Source: Brasenia schreberi (lineage: Eukaryota > Streptophyta > Magnoliopsida > Nymphaeales > Cabombaceae). Taken from it: 64,000 bases of DNA. The number at the start of each line of letters is the position of its first letter. Position 1 is the stretch's first letter. The stretch covers positions 2,596,501 to 2,660,500 of the forward strand of contig JAYKKT010000047.1 of assembly GCA_036023115.1 (NCBI GenBank), given 5' to 3'. Shown here one piece after another: positions 1 through 11,270 of this stretch. The notes beneath the pieces are model-generated. The model had not been told where the DNA came from. It was given only the letters and a program-made list of their open reading frames with translations, and did not search any database. The position numbers were made by a program, and so were the translations under genes.

Positions 1-655
1 AGAGGACATAGAAATTAAAATTGGCACACATTGCATTCCCCAAAAGGAAAGTTTTAAATACCTAGGGTCAATTTTTCAAAGTGATGGAAGAATTGATGGA
101 GATGTTACACATAGAATTAATGCTGGTTGGTTAAAATGGAGAGGAGCATCAGGTATTCTTTGTGATAAGAAGATACCATTAAAATTAAAAGGTAAATATT
201 ATAGAGCAGCAGTTAGGCCTGCCATGTTTTATGGTTCTGAGTGTTGGGCAGTTAATCATCAACATGTACAAAAGATGTCTGTGACATAAATGAAGATGTT
301 GAGATGGATGAGTGGTCATACAAGAAAAGCCCGTATACATAATGAGGTTATTAGAAACAAATTAGGAGTGGCACCAATAGAGGATAAAATGAGAGAACAT
401 CGTTTAAGATGGTTTGGACATATAGAAAGAAGATCAAAAGAAGAACCTGTAAGAAGGTTAGAAAAACTAAATTTGGAAAGTATTAAAAGAGGTAGAGGAC
501 GACCACAAAAGTGTTGGAAAGAAACAATAAAGAATGATCTAGCTTATTGGGAGTTAACTGCTAACATGGCACACGATAGAGATCTGTGGAAACAAAGAAT
601 CCATGTAGCCGACCCCGTCTAGTATGGGAAAAGGCTTAGTTGTTGTTGTTGTTGT
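1..655 (+). mobile_element. RTE-type LINE, 3' fragment
   Basis: This is the C-terminal part of a non-LTR retrotransposon polyprotein, cut by the window edge. The first about 95 codons continue the region after the reverse transcriptase. An in-frame TAA at 287-289 interrupts it where the second copy (7991-10622) has GAA. From 290 to 622 the frame is open again and carries the segment typical of plant RTE-like LINEs: LRWMSGHTRK, RLRWFGHIERR and a GRGRPQKCW motif. It ends in AAAGGCTTAG followed by a (TTG)n tail at about 640-655, the usual RTE 3' end. Identity to the second copy is very high by eye. The element cannot move by itself, since it is truncated and nonsense-mutated. Confidence 0.85.
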
Positions 656-660
656 TTGTT

Positions 661-860
661 AGTCCCCATAAATTTCTAAAAGACGACATTGCTCGCCTCG
701 GAATCAAGAATGTCGTTTCTAGCAGGAGCCTTTTTCTTTTGCTTCTCAAGCTGAACTTGCCAGATCGCATCCTCTACAACTTGGCACTATAACATAAACA
801 ACACAGGAAAGAAGATGCCATGACTCAAAGTTGCTGGTACAACACTTCATATATGTCATG
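661..860. repeat. Direct repeat copy 1 (flank of hAT left end)
   Basis: About 200 bases starting AGTCCCCATAAATTTC lie between the LINE tail and the hAT left terminus. They recur almost identically (about four differences by eye) at 1310-1508, inside the hAT region. On the minus strand both copies have a short open stretch containing VVEDAIWQVQLEKQKKK, so the unit may derive from a host exon; I do not recognise the protein. Confidence 0.85.
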
Positions 861-1309
861 CTATGTTGTCAATAGCGGTTAGCGGGTTGTTAGCGGTTGA
901 CCCTGATATAGCGGTAGCGGGGATATAGCGGATTTAGCGGTACACTTTTATTTATGATTAAAAAATTATATATATAATATGTTTTCTAACTTCTAAGAAA
1001 TATCAAGAAACATAATCATTTCTTTAATAAATGAATGAGCAAAACACTCACTAATGAACAGGAAAAAGTAGTAAAGGAGGAATGCCACATACCTTATAGC
1101 GGGGATATAACGGATTTGCCTTTCTTTTCTGCTTTAATGTTTGAACTATATATTAACCATATCCACTTGATGTTCACCTACATGAGAAGATAACGAATGT
1201 GCCATCACTTTCAATGCTTAATACAAGTCTAATAACAAACTATAAAAAACACGATCACTTGCAAGTTGCAACTACATATAACATATTACATTATTTTGAT
1301 CATACTTAA

Positions 1310-1508
1310 TCCCCATAAATTTCTAAAAGACGACATTGCTTGCCTCGGAATCAAGAATGTCGATTATAGCAGGAGCCTTTTTCTTTTGCTTCTCAAGCTG
1401 AACTTGCCAGATCGCATCCTCTACAACTTGGCACTATAACATAAATAACACAGGAAAGAAGATGCCATGACTCAAAGTTGCTGGTACAACACTTCATATA
1501 TGTCATGC
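1310..1508. repeat. Direct repeat copy 2 (inside hAT region)
   Basis: Copy of 661-860. Here the repeat continues without the hAT terminus, reading from ATATGTCATG straight into CCTTCAAAAG, so this copy looks like the unoccupied version of the left insertion site. Upstream it also extends past the point where copy 1 meets the LINE tail. Confidence 0.85.
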
Positions 1509-2040
1509 CTTCAAAAGAATATCCTGACCTTCCAGAATCAATCAGACCAACAAGAAAAGAGGAAGATCCACAAATATCCAAACTCGAGTTTCCCCCATCA
1601 ACAACAAGCAGGCAACCATTGTCTTCAGAGCAATCCAATGGCCTCCAGCAACAACCAAAGTAGCACTATAAGTTGGAACACAATCAAATAAGAACTTCCC
1701 AAGCAAAGAATAGTTTCCAACTGATATACCTGCAAATAATGTGGGCTTCTCCTGCCATTGAGAAAATGAATTGCACATTTTCATTGAAAAACGAAAATGT
1801 TTCTATTAAAAATTAGTGACCACAAAGCCTCTCAATCTTTTATGTGATTCAACTATTAAACATACCTCCAAAGTCGCCCTGAAATCCTTCCAACAAAATA
1901 TACTCCATCGTTCCAAAGAAATCCTTCTTAAGATGCCCGATAACTCCCTTCAATATTTTTATGTGTTGACTAGATCTCCAAGAAGTCCCTCTCCGCCTAA
2001 TAACCTGGTGGACTCTAATAACTAGCAACCACATACAAAT
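1509..2040 (-). other. Possible captured host gene fragment
   Basis: The minus strand holds several short open stretches at about 1393-1638, 1542-1784 and 1849-2034. There are plausible splice signals: an acceptor TTATTTGCAG near 1730, and a donor-like GGTATG near 1862. The pieces do not join into a protein I recognise and no hAT motif is visible, so this may be host sequence carried with repeat copy 2. The identity is unknown. Confidence 0.3.
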
Positions 2041-2767
2041 AAAAACAGGAACAAGGAACTCAAAGATAAAATCCAGATATATAAAAGAGGTTTACAAATT
2101 ACAAGTAAGTCAAACGAGGCACTTATCATCAGAAGATATACCAATCCTTTTCTTATTGCATAGGCTCACAACAAGTACGGGTGCATCCTCACCACAGTCC
2201 AATGTCAAAGAAAGAGAACACAAACAAGTTAAAATTTGATAACAAAAACAATAAAACGCATTACAATAAAAGAGAATAGGGGACTGGCCATTATGATATC
2301 ATCAAGAAAAAAAGAAAAAAGGGTTTCAATAGAAAATGAACTAGGGAAAATTGTTATTCTATTACCTAAGTAAAATGAACAAAAGTTGTGCTCAACTTAT
2401 AGATCTAGGAGAAATTAGTCTGGAGTTATCAAGTATCAACCTTCACAAGCCAACCAATCTTAAATAGTTATAAGTTTGTGTGTACTACTTACATAGTTTT
2501 AGCAAGTAGAAAATTCCACCACCTCCGGTACCAAGAAATTACTTACCCACTAATCAAAGACAATGACAATTTCATTGAACAATAATTTGCAATAAAGCAT
2601 CGAAAGTAGCCTTAGAAAGCATCTTTAAAGATTGTACATAATGTTATGCTTATGCATACATCAAAAGTACATAAATGCCAATAAGCTAATTCAAAAAGTA
2701 CATAACATCCATCGAAATTCAATTACAAATTTACAATCAGTATCACACTTAATTGTTTAGGTCATGT
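2041..2767. other. No gene seen (3' part of hAT)
   Basis: AT-rich sequence downstream of the transposase stop codon, probably 3' noncoding DNA of the element. I see no coding exon, RNA gene or clear repeat. Confidence 0.5.
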
Positions 2768-5396
2768 TTACTCATTTTCAGAAAAAGATCCGTATTCTTC
2801 TATTTCATCTTCTTCTTCATCTGTTTCTTCAAAATTAAATTCTTCTTCATCTTGCATAGGCATCTTATCCTTCCCTTTGCTTTGCCTTCTTTGTCGCTTT
2901 CGTGTCCTCGATCTTGTATAAACAGCAGTAGCACCCGCTCTTGATGCTTCAGATGCCATATCGATATTTCGCCAAGTAAGGGAATCATCGTCACCAACGA
3001 ACTCATCATCAGTAGGATATTCATTGTGATCTTCAACCGATGCCAACATGATGGGGTCAAAATTTGCTCCATTAGATTTCCTTTCTTCGTACCTTCTTCT
3101 GAGCTTTTCGTTATATTGCACAAAAGCTAAATCGTTAAGCTTTTGATGCAATAATCTATTCCTTTTCTTCGTATGAATCTAAGATAAGAGAAAGAATTTA
3201 GGTAAGTTGTTAACTCAATAAAAGAACTTTCATTTATTTATAGTGTAAATAAAAAGCATAATTCTTAATTTCTTACCATTTCAAAAGTACTCCAATTGCT
3301 CTCACATGGGGTAGCACTACAAGTAAGGCTCAAAACCCGTATAGCAAAACTTTGCAATTCAGGGCATCCATAACCAAAGGTCATCCACCATTCAGCTATT
3401 ACAAAAAGTTAAAAATCATGTGGAAACAATAAGTTAATCATATTCAAAAACCTTAAATCATATCTTAATAATGAAATAATTAAAAGAAAGCAAAGTTTCT
3501 TGAATTAATTCCCTGGTGCACATGTTTTCCTCGAACTTATAGCTAATTCTAATCCAAAACCACTTGCTACTTCGATAACTTATAAGTTGATGACTGATTT
3601 GTTGTTGTTCTTCCTTACTTCGTACAAGTATAGCTATAACTTGAAACAAACCACCTTTAATCTCAATATTAGATTCTATCCCATCATAATCATAATACAA
3701 CCCTAGATTCAGATACAATGCAGCAGCATGTAATGGCTTATGCATTTGCCTGTCCCATCTTTTGTCTATGATCTCCCAAATAAAAGCATATTGCTCTTCT
3801 TTGTTTTTCATATTAACCTATAAAACAAGAAGTTAAATGTTATTAATTTATAAGATTAATAAGTAAGTAAAGATTAATAAATAACACATAAAATTGAAAT
3901 ATTTACGCACCTTTATTTGTTCCTTTACACGATCCATATTCTCATAGATGTAACCCATGGCTGGTTTCTCATCATTGTCGACCATACATAAAACATCTAC
4001 CAAAGGACCCATTGCTCTAAGTGAAAAACTAATGCCCTTCCAAAATCTAAGTTGCAAAATTATTGCCTTAGATTGCTTTCCTTCAATACTATCTGATAAA
4101 AGGCATTTTTCCCATTGTTCAGAAATAACCATCGATCTTAGAGCTTCTTTTGACTGCCACAAGCTGTCCAGAGTTAAGAATCTAGTAGCAAAATGGGTCA
4201 CAGCCGGTCTATGTATGTCTTTTCCTCCTGTAAAATGTCTCATCATATGCAATATCTGACCATGAGTATACATAAATGTCACTAGCTTCTTTGCCCTGCT
4301 GAAGATGCCTTTTAGTCTTTTTGTCTCTCCAATATCTTTAAGCATCAAATCTATACAGTGTGCAGCGCATGGTGTCCAAAACAAATGATTAAATTCAGCC
4401 ATCAACATTCTACCAGCTGCAACATAATTTGCTGCATTATCTGTAACTACCTGCACAACATTCTTCTCTCCAACCTCTAAGATTACTTCTTTTAACAATG
4501 TATACAATTTATTATTTATTTGCATCCTTTACTTCATGGGATGCATCAATGGACTTAAGAAAAACTGTACCTTGAGGATAATGCACTAAAAAATTTATTA
4601 ATGTTCTCTGTTTTCTATCTGTCCATCCATCTGACATAATAGAACATACATAAGTAACCCAATGCTTTCTAAATCTATTTGTAAACTCTCTTACTCTTCC
4701 CACTTCCTTCTCTAAGAATGTTTTCCTTACTTCATGATATGATGGAACCTTCATTCCAGGTCCAAACTGCTCTATATCATTTACCATCGCTTGAAAGCTA
4801 GGGGATCTCACAGCATTAAAAGGAATTCCATTTTGATACATCCACCTGCTAATGGATATGCATACTCGTTCTCTTTCTTCTTTCTTATATCGATTTTCCA
4901 ATGTAGCTTGTCATAGTGAGTCTGGCGATGAACGCACAAATGAATCCATGGGTCCCTTCGAAAGCGGTGGTCGTGAGCCAAATAACGATGAAGATGATGA
5001 ACATTGGGTGCTTGTCACTATGTTACCTTCCATACTAGAAAGTTCTCTTTGATATGGAAATGAAATCTTTTCGGCCTTCTTCTTAGATGTACCATGCACG
5101 TAATCATAAATTGTTTTCTTTATTTCTTCAGTTGCATTCTTGCAAGCTGCCACATTTCTGCTTCTTCCCATTAAATGGTCCTTGTACCTCGTTATTCCAC
5201 TGGTAGAAATATGACATATTATCCGTCTTACATTTTATCACACTCCAATTCCATCCTGGATCCTTCGAACCTAGGGGTCTATAGTTGTATGCTGCATTTG
5301 AAAACCTAATACCAGTTGTTTTACTAGTCTCTGTGCCACAACTACCACTGCCACTAGCACTTTGAGAACAAGCAGTTGCACTTCTTGATGATTCCA
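2768..5396 (-). pseudogene. hAT transposase (BED finger, DUF659, hAT dimerisation), broken
   Basis: The reading starts at about 5396 (MESSRSATACS). A BED-type zinc-finger region follows (SGITRYKDHLMGRSRNVAAC), then the DUF659 part with SDGWTDRKQRT (first catalytic Asp) and VVTDNAANYV (second Asp). An exon with HAAALYLN comes next. At about 3290-3400 is the C-terminal dimerisation segment, with PELQSFAIRVLSLTCSATPCE holding the expected acidic residue, then an acidic C-terminus ending at 2768. Breaks: a frameshift in the finger near 5220, an in-frame TGA near 4914 where an Arg codon is expected, an 8-base AT-rich insertion near 4510 that shifts frame, and another shift near 3570. Several introns are needed. 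The family (plant hAT) is secure; the exact exon borders are not. Confidence 0.8.
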
Positions 5397-5484
5397 TACT
5401 CACTACAACAAAAAAAGAATAACGACTCAGCTTCAGTTTTCCAACCTTATACAAGAAATAGAACATTAAATAATTAACATTCAT

Positions 5485-6235
5485 TGATATGTGATGTTAA
5501 CAGATAACCATCACATACCAATGAACAATAAAAACAGAAGAACGGAAGAAGATGAATCATTGCATGGATCATGAAGCAATTACTAATGAACAAGTTAGAC
5601 CAGAATAATCATCAAAAGAAACACGATGATAAGGAAGCAGCCATAGATTATTGATTGGTTGCAGCTTTTCAGCCTACATAATCTTCTCTAGGTGCACATG
5701 ATTTTGTTGTGGATAATATGATAATGCATCGTCTTGAATGGGTAGGTGCAACGGAATGTATCGTTAGTACTCTTCATGTTGAAGATATACATTTGAGAGA
5801 ATTGCCAGCAGTTTGGAAAACAATATTCAGCACTTAATATCTTTAAATGAATGGTTGGAGAGTGGATGCATCATATAGGCATAGCGAGAGCATTGTACGG
5901 AGGCACATACACATGTGCATACCCCATAGAACTTAGTTGTACTCAAGGCCTTTTAAGTTGAGATAAATTGCATTTGATTTCAAGGGAGATTTCCATACGG
6001 ACCACGGTGTGAGTGGAGCTATATGCCCTGTATGAACAATGAAATAAGTAACAATACAAGTTAACAACTAACAAATTTCAAGATTATAGGCATGAAGTTG
6101 CTGTGGATGGAATCCCTAATGATATTGACCTGAATAATGAACTTGAAATCGAGAAGTAGCTCCTACTGAATAGATGGGAAGAGAAGAAAAAGAAATGGTC
6201 AAATAGTTGCAGATTTTTCTCTTCTCAAATTCTTT
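5485..6235. other. No gene seen (5' side of hAT transposase)
   Basis: Upstream of the minus-strand transposase start and within the transposon. Unstructured AT-rich DNA with no exon or RNA gene that I can support. It probably contains the transposase leader or first intron. Confidence 0.4.
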
Positions 6236-6239
6236 ATGC

Positions 6240-6450
6240 GCATACCTGGAGATGGTGGTGGCGAGAGGCGGGAGCGGCTGGAGATGGTGGCGGCGAGAGA
6301 CGGGAGCGGCAACAGGCGGCGAGAGGCGGGAGCGGCTGGAGATGGTGGCGGCGAGAGGTGGGCGCGACTGGAGGCGACGAGAGGCGGGAGCGGCTGGAGA
6401 TGGTGGCGGTGAGAGGCGGGAGCGCCACGGACGACAAGAGAGAGGGAGAG
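6240..6450. repeat. GC-rich tandem repeat in hAT 5' region
   Basis: About four imperfect units built on GAGGCGGGAGCGGCTGGAGA with GGTGGCGGCGA spacers. It is much more GC-rich than its surroundings. The long reading frames across it on both strands are by-products of the repeat. A related but shorter stretch occurs at about 7600-7740 before the second right terminus, so it belongs to the element. Confidence 0.75.
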
Positions 6451-6539
6451 CGACAGATGCAGGCTAGATTAGGGTTCCGTGAAACCCTTTATATACGTTG
6501 GGTAGGGTCGATCTGGATCGACCCGATCCAAAGCGGATC

Positions 6540-6680
6540 CGACCGCTTACAGCGCTATAGCGGGCCGCAATAGCGTTGTAAACGGCGCTAACTCCACCAT
6601 GGCGGGTCGCCCGCTAAGGACGACCCGCTATAGCGATTGCCGGTCCGCTAAACCGCTATAGCACGCTATTGATAACTTAG
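6540..6680. repeat. hAT right terminus-like region 1
   Basis: Dense CCGCTATAGCG and AGCGGGCC motifs end in CGCTATTGATAACTTAG at 6680. In reverse this matches the left terminus core TCAATAGCG. It is followed by GCAGCAAC, which does not match the left flank. Confidence 0.65.
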
Positions 6681-6689
6681 GCAGCAACA

Positions 6690-7600
6690 ATTCCTATTCA
6701 AACCATAGACAACACTGCATAGCCCATAGCCTCACCTCATACACATAATGAGGTTATTAGAAGAGAAAGAAGAAGAGACTGCGTCATTCAATAAGTCATA
6801 CTCGGAAAGTTAGAAGAAGAAATATTGAATCTTTCATTGATGAGTGAATCCTTCATTAATGCAATTAATTAAGCTTACAAACCAATGAGACCATGCGAAT
6901 TTAAAAAGAAAATTGAATTACTTGCTAGCATGCGAATAGTCCATGGTACGCAGCAGAGTGTGCAAGAGAGTAATCGTTAGACATGAATGAAAACCTGGTT
7001 CTTTGGATGAGGACAGCAAGTAAGAAAATGTCACTAGAGGTTTAAGGTTTAATGTTGCGATACGATACTAAACTCTATATATTAATCAAATGACATATGA
7101 GGAAAAGGAAAGATAATATAAAAAAAGAAAATTCACACACTAAAGAACAAAAAGATGATAGAAAACTAGAACTGAACCGGATCGTAAATTGGTCGAAACC
7201 AAAATAAGATGAACGTTTTAGCGGACCTCGTTGGTGCCCAGTTTGATTAAGTTCCAAAGGTAACCCTGAAAATTTCTCCGACGTAAGAATATTTTCTACA
7301 AATCAAACAGAAATGAAATTGTTTTCTACTTAAAGAAAGGATGAAAAGTCATCGATAAAAAAGAGACAGAGAGCAGTGAACTCTTCGTTGACAGAGAGCA
7401 GTGAACTCTTCGTCTCTGATCTGCATCCCAATTGAAAGATTGGGGTTTCTCAACAACAAAGGGGGTTTTGTAAATCTCTCAACAACAAATGTGGTGGTGG
7501 TGGTGGTGACTGCGACTAGAGAAAAGAGAGAGAGACTCACATTAGTGATCGCATTCAAGGATGACAAGGAAGACGCTCTTCAAGACAGCGGTGACTGCGA
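6690..7600. other. No gene seen between the two hAT right ends
   Basis: AT-rich DNA with one short stretch, ATAATGAGGTTATTAGAA near 6750, identical to a piece of the LINE. There is also a small tandem repeat at about 7365-7412 (GACAGAGAGCAGTGAACTCT twice) and a run of GGT triplets near 7490-7506. No coding exon is recognised. Confidence 0.4.
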
Positions 7601-7804
7601 CTAAAGGCGGAGATAGAGGTGAGAGGAGCGAGAGGCGTCGGATGCGGGCGACAAGGAAGACGAGCGGTGACTGCGACTGAAGGCGGAGATAGAGGTGAGA
7701 GGAACGAGAGGCGGGAGAGAGGGGTCAGATGCGGGAGACAGCGGTGATAGGGTTTTATCTATTTTGGATCGGGTCGATCCAACGAATATTGGATCGACCA
7801 GATC

Positions 7805-7990
7805 CAAAGTCCATGGTACGCTAACAGTGATATAGTGGACCGCTATAGCGGGCCGCTATTGCGTTGTTAGCGGCGCTAATTGCGCCCAAACAGTACGCCC
7901 ATAATTTTATGGGCGCTATAGTGACCCGAGGTCCGCTAAAACGCTATAACGCGCTATAGCGTCCGCTATAGCGCGCTATTGATAACATAG
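7805..7990. repeat. hAT right terminus-like region 2 (outer end)
   Basis: A palindrome-rich run of GCTATAGCG and CGCTATAACGCG motifs ends in CGCTATTGATAACATAG. Its reverse complement matches the left end at 861 at 16 of 17 positions. A related GGATCGGGTCGATCC segment lies just upstream at about 7770, as it does before the first right end. Confidence 0.7.
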
Positions 7991-10622
7991 ATGGTGACCG
8001 AATCATGACGTTGAAATTAGTGTTAGGAGCAGAGGTTTTGAATATAGTTTGTGCTTACGCACCCCAAGTAGGACTAGAAGATAGTATAAAGACATTTTTT
8101 TGGGAAGAGTTAGATAAGGTGTTTCAAAAGATTCCACAAAGGGAGATGATTTGTTTAGGAGGAGATTTAAATGGACATGGCGGTAAAGAGGCATTAGGAT
8201 ATCAAGGGATTCATGAAAACTTTGGTTTTGGGGATATAAACGAGGAAGGTAGGGAGATTTTAAATTTTGCTATGTCATTTGATCTCTTTATAGTCAATAC
8301 AATATTCAAAAAATGAGATGAACATTTAATTACTTATAAGAGTGGCTTATCACAAACACAAATTGATTACTTTATTTGTAGAAAAAAAGATAGAGCGTGG
8401 TAAAGATTGTAAGGTAATTCCAGGAGAAAGCTTAACCACCCAACATCGACTTTTAGTTATGGATTTACAAATAAAAAAATGGACAAAGAAGAAAAGAGTG
8501 CATCGAGCTATTCAGACTAAACGGTGGAACCTCAAAAGCAAGAAAGAAGATATATTTAAAAAGAAAGTCCTTCAAGGAGATGTTTGGAATTATGTTGGCA
8601 CACCCTGTGATATATGTGGAACAATATGGCTATACATATTAGGAAAGTGGCGAAAGATGTGTTAGGGGTATCTAACGGAGGTGTACCGGCACAAAAAAAA
8701 GCTTGTGGTGGAGTGAAGTAGTACAAAATAAAATCAAGACAAAGAGGGCATGTTACAAATTACATTATGCTAAGAAAACTAGTGAAACTTTAGAAGCTTA
8801 TAAGAAAGCAAAGAAGGAAGCGAAAAAGGCCATTAGTGAAGCAAAAGCTAAGATTTGAGATGACTTATATAAAATACTCAACTCAAAAGAGGGTGAAAGA
8901 GATATTTTTAGGATAGCTAGGGCTAGAGATAAGAAAACTAAAGATCTTAATTATGTTAGATGCATAAAAGACGAGGATGAAAAAATTCTAGTGGCAAATG
9001 ATGATATAAGAAATAGATGGAAAAACTATTTTTATAATCTTTTTAATGAAAATAAAGATGTTAGTATTAGTTTAAGAGATTTAGCCAAGTCAAAAAAGTA
9101 TATAAACCACAATTTCTACCGACGTATTCAAAAGAATGAAGTCAAAGAGGCTCTTAAACATATGAAGAGTGGTAAATTGGTAGGACCAGATAATATTCCT
9201 ATTGAAGTTTGGAAAATACTAGGAGAAATAGGAATCACTTGGCTCACAAGACTATTTAATGAAATATGGAAAAACCAAAAGATGCCCGAGGAATGGAGAG
9301 CAAGTACACTTATACTCATATATAAGAACAAGGGAGACATTCAAAATTGTGCGAATTATCAAGGTATCAAGTTAATGAGTCATACTATGAAATTATGGGA
9401 AAGAATTATCGAACGTAGGTTAAGACAAGTATCAAGTACAACAGAGAACCAATTTGGATTTATGCCAGGCAAATGTACTATTGAAGCGATTCACCTTTTG
9501 AGACGTCTTATGGAACATTTTAGAGCAAAAAAGAAAGACCTTCACATGATATTTATTGATCTAGAAAAAGCTTATGATAGGGTACCGAGGGAGGTTCTTT
9601 GGAGAACTTTGGAAAAAAGAGGTATCCCATTGACATATATTAACCTTATAAGAGACATGTATGATGGTGCAAAAACATGTGTGAGGACTCATGAAGGAAT
9701 GACAGACTTCTTTGAAGTTAATATTGGGTTACATCAAGGATCAACTTTAAGTCCATATTTATAATGGTGATGGATGAGTTAACAAAACATATTCAAGATG
9801 AAGTACCTTGGTGTATGTTATTTGCAGATGACATTGTATTAGTGGAGGAGTCTAAGGAAAAAGTTAATAGAAAATTGGAACTATGGAGAGAAACATTAGA
9901 AAGCAAAGGCCTCCGACTTAGTAGAACAAAGACAAAATATATGGAATATAAGTTTGATCATTTGGCTACTTCAGAGGACATAAAAATTAAAATTGGCACA
10001 CATTGCATTCCCCAAAAGGAAAGTTTTAAATGCCTAGGGTCAATTTTTCAAAGTGATGGAAGAATTGATGGAGATGTTACACATAGAATTAATGCTGGTT
10101 GGTTAAAATGGAGAGGAGCATCAGGTATTCTTTGTGATAAGAAGATGCCATTAAAATTAAAAGGTAAATATTATAGAGCAGCAATTAGGCCTGCCATGTT
10201 TTATGGTTTGAGTGTTGGGCAGTTAATCATCAACATGTACAAAAGATGTCTGTGACAGAAATGAAGATGTTGAGATGGATGAGTGGTCATACAAGAAAAG
10301 ACCGTATACATAATGAGGTTATTAGAAACAAATTATGAGTGACACCAATAGAGGATAAAACGAGAGAACATCATTTAAGATGGTTTGGACATATAGAAAG
10401 AAGATCTAAAGAAGAACCTATAAGAAGGTTAGAAAAACTAAATTTGGAAAGTATTAAAAGAGGTAGAGGGCGACCACAAAAGTGTTGGAAAGAAACAATA
10501 TAGAATGATCTAGCTTATTGGGAGTTAACTGCTAACATGGCACACGATAGGAATCTGTGGAAACAAAGAATCCATGTAGCCGACCCCGTCTAGTATGGGA
10601 AAAGGCTTAGTTGTTGTTGTTG
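7991..10622 (+). mobile_element. RTE-type LINE, 5'-truncated, decayed
   Basis: The reading begins inside the apurinic endonuclease domain (GDRIMTLKLVLGAE, CAYAPQVG, GGDLNGHGG). It passes a linker and enters reverse transcriptase: SGKLVGPDNIPIEVWK, IFIDLEKAYDRVPR and FADDIVLVEESKEK (the FADD catalytic box). It ends with the same C-terminal segment as 1-650 and the (TTG)n tail at 10609-10622. Breaks include a stop at about 8313, shifts near 8660-8990, a frame break at 9762, a one-base deletion near 10208 relative to the other copy, and stops at about 10338 and 10502. It starts exactly at the hAT right terminus, so the promoter and N-terminal endonuclease are absent. It is not functional. Confidence 0.88.
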
Positions 10623-11270
10623 TATCTTATAAATGAATGTTAATGGTATCAAATAATCCACGTATGACAAAAACCAAGCCCTTCCCACACTAGTGTGATT
10701 GCCCCCATGTGTGATTTTTGGTGAGTTATGTTCAGGTCTTACCTGCATTTAATTCCAAGAGAGCAAGATTACGTTATATGTTTCTTTTCAACATTTTCTA
10801 AGTTTTTCTTGGTCATTTAGTGCCTATCATTTAGGTTCTCATACTTTGTGTTTGAGCTTCATTATCTGTGTGTCCAATGACTCCAATCCACTTTAATTTC
10901 ACCTCTCAAATTTTATGGTAGTGATAGTTTGATACCACCCAACCATAAATGGATCAGGTGTGTACGTCCACCTCAATATCTTCATTCTACTGTATGTTTT
11001 CTGCACGTCGGTGATCGACTGTACCACTTACATCGCTTAATATTGCTGGTTGTGCCGTTGCATTGTCATGGCTTTCTAATGAAGTGCAATCTTCTTTTCC
11101 ATAAAATACTTGATGCACTGTTCCATTTAAAAAGACCTCCATCATCCATGAACGTGATCTCTTGTTGCAGAAATAGCATTTGGAACTTAATGAATCTTAT
11201 TAATTACATTTTGATGATGACTTTGCGAAACTTCATGTGCTTATATCATGGTTATATAACTTTGCTGCAG
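10623..11270. other. Probable intron of the SPOC gene
   Basis: AT-rich, T-rich sequence ending in the acceptor TTTGCTGCAG at 11261-11270. The frame stays open upstream from 10929, but that part has no family match that I can see and is probably intron. Earlier exons of the SPOC gene are not recognised here; the LINE/hAT block may have displaced them. Confidence 0.4.

Larger units (their letters stand above)
861..7990 (-). mobile_element. hAT-superfamily DNA transposon, compound and decayed
   Basis: The left end at 861 reads CTATGTTGTCAATAGCG. The right end at 7990, read on the other strand, gives CTATGTTATCAATAGCG, a 17-base terminal repeat with one mismatch. A second right terminus-like end (TTATCAATAGCG in reverse) stops at 6680. 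All ends are followed by clustered TAGCGG motifs, a subterminal repeat pattern seen in hAT elements. A minus-strand hAT transposase lies inside. The 8-base flanks (853-860 and 7991-7998) do not match, so no target-site duplication supports a simple single insertion. The block is best read as a nested or rearranged element. Only one clear left end was found; a partial TAGCGG motif at about 1096-1112 may be a relic of another. Confidence 0.7.

Noticed and set aside
1393..1784. Two overlapping minus-strand frames inside the hAT region
   Set aside because: No recognisable domain; kept only as a possible captured host fragment.
6207..6573. Arg/Gly-rich frames on both strands
   Set aside because: Created by the GC-rich tandem repeat in the hAT 5' region; a similar repeat without the frame occurs near the second right end.
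10929..11270. N-terminal extension of the SPOC exon frame
   Set aside because: Open by chance; a good splice acceptor ends at 11270 and similarity to the SPOC family starts exactly there.
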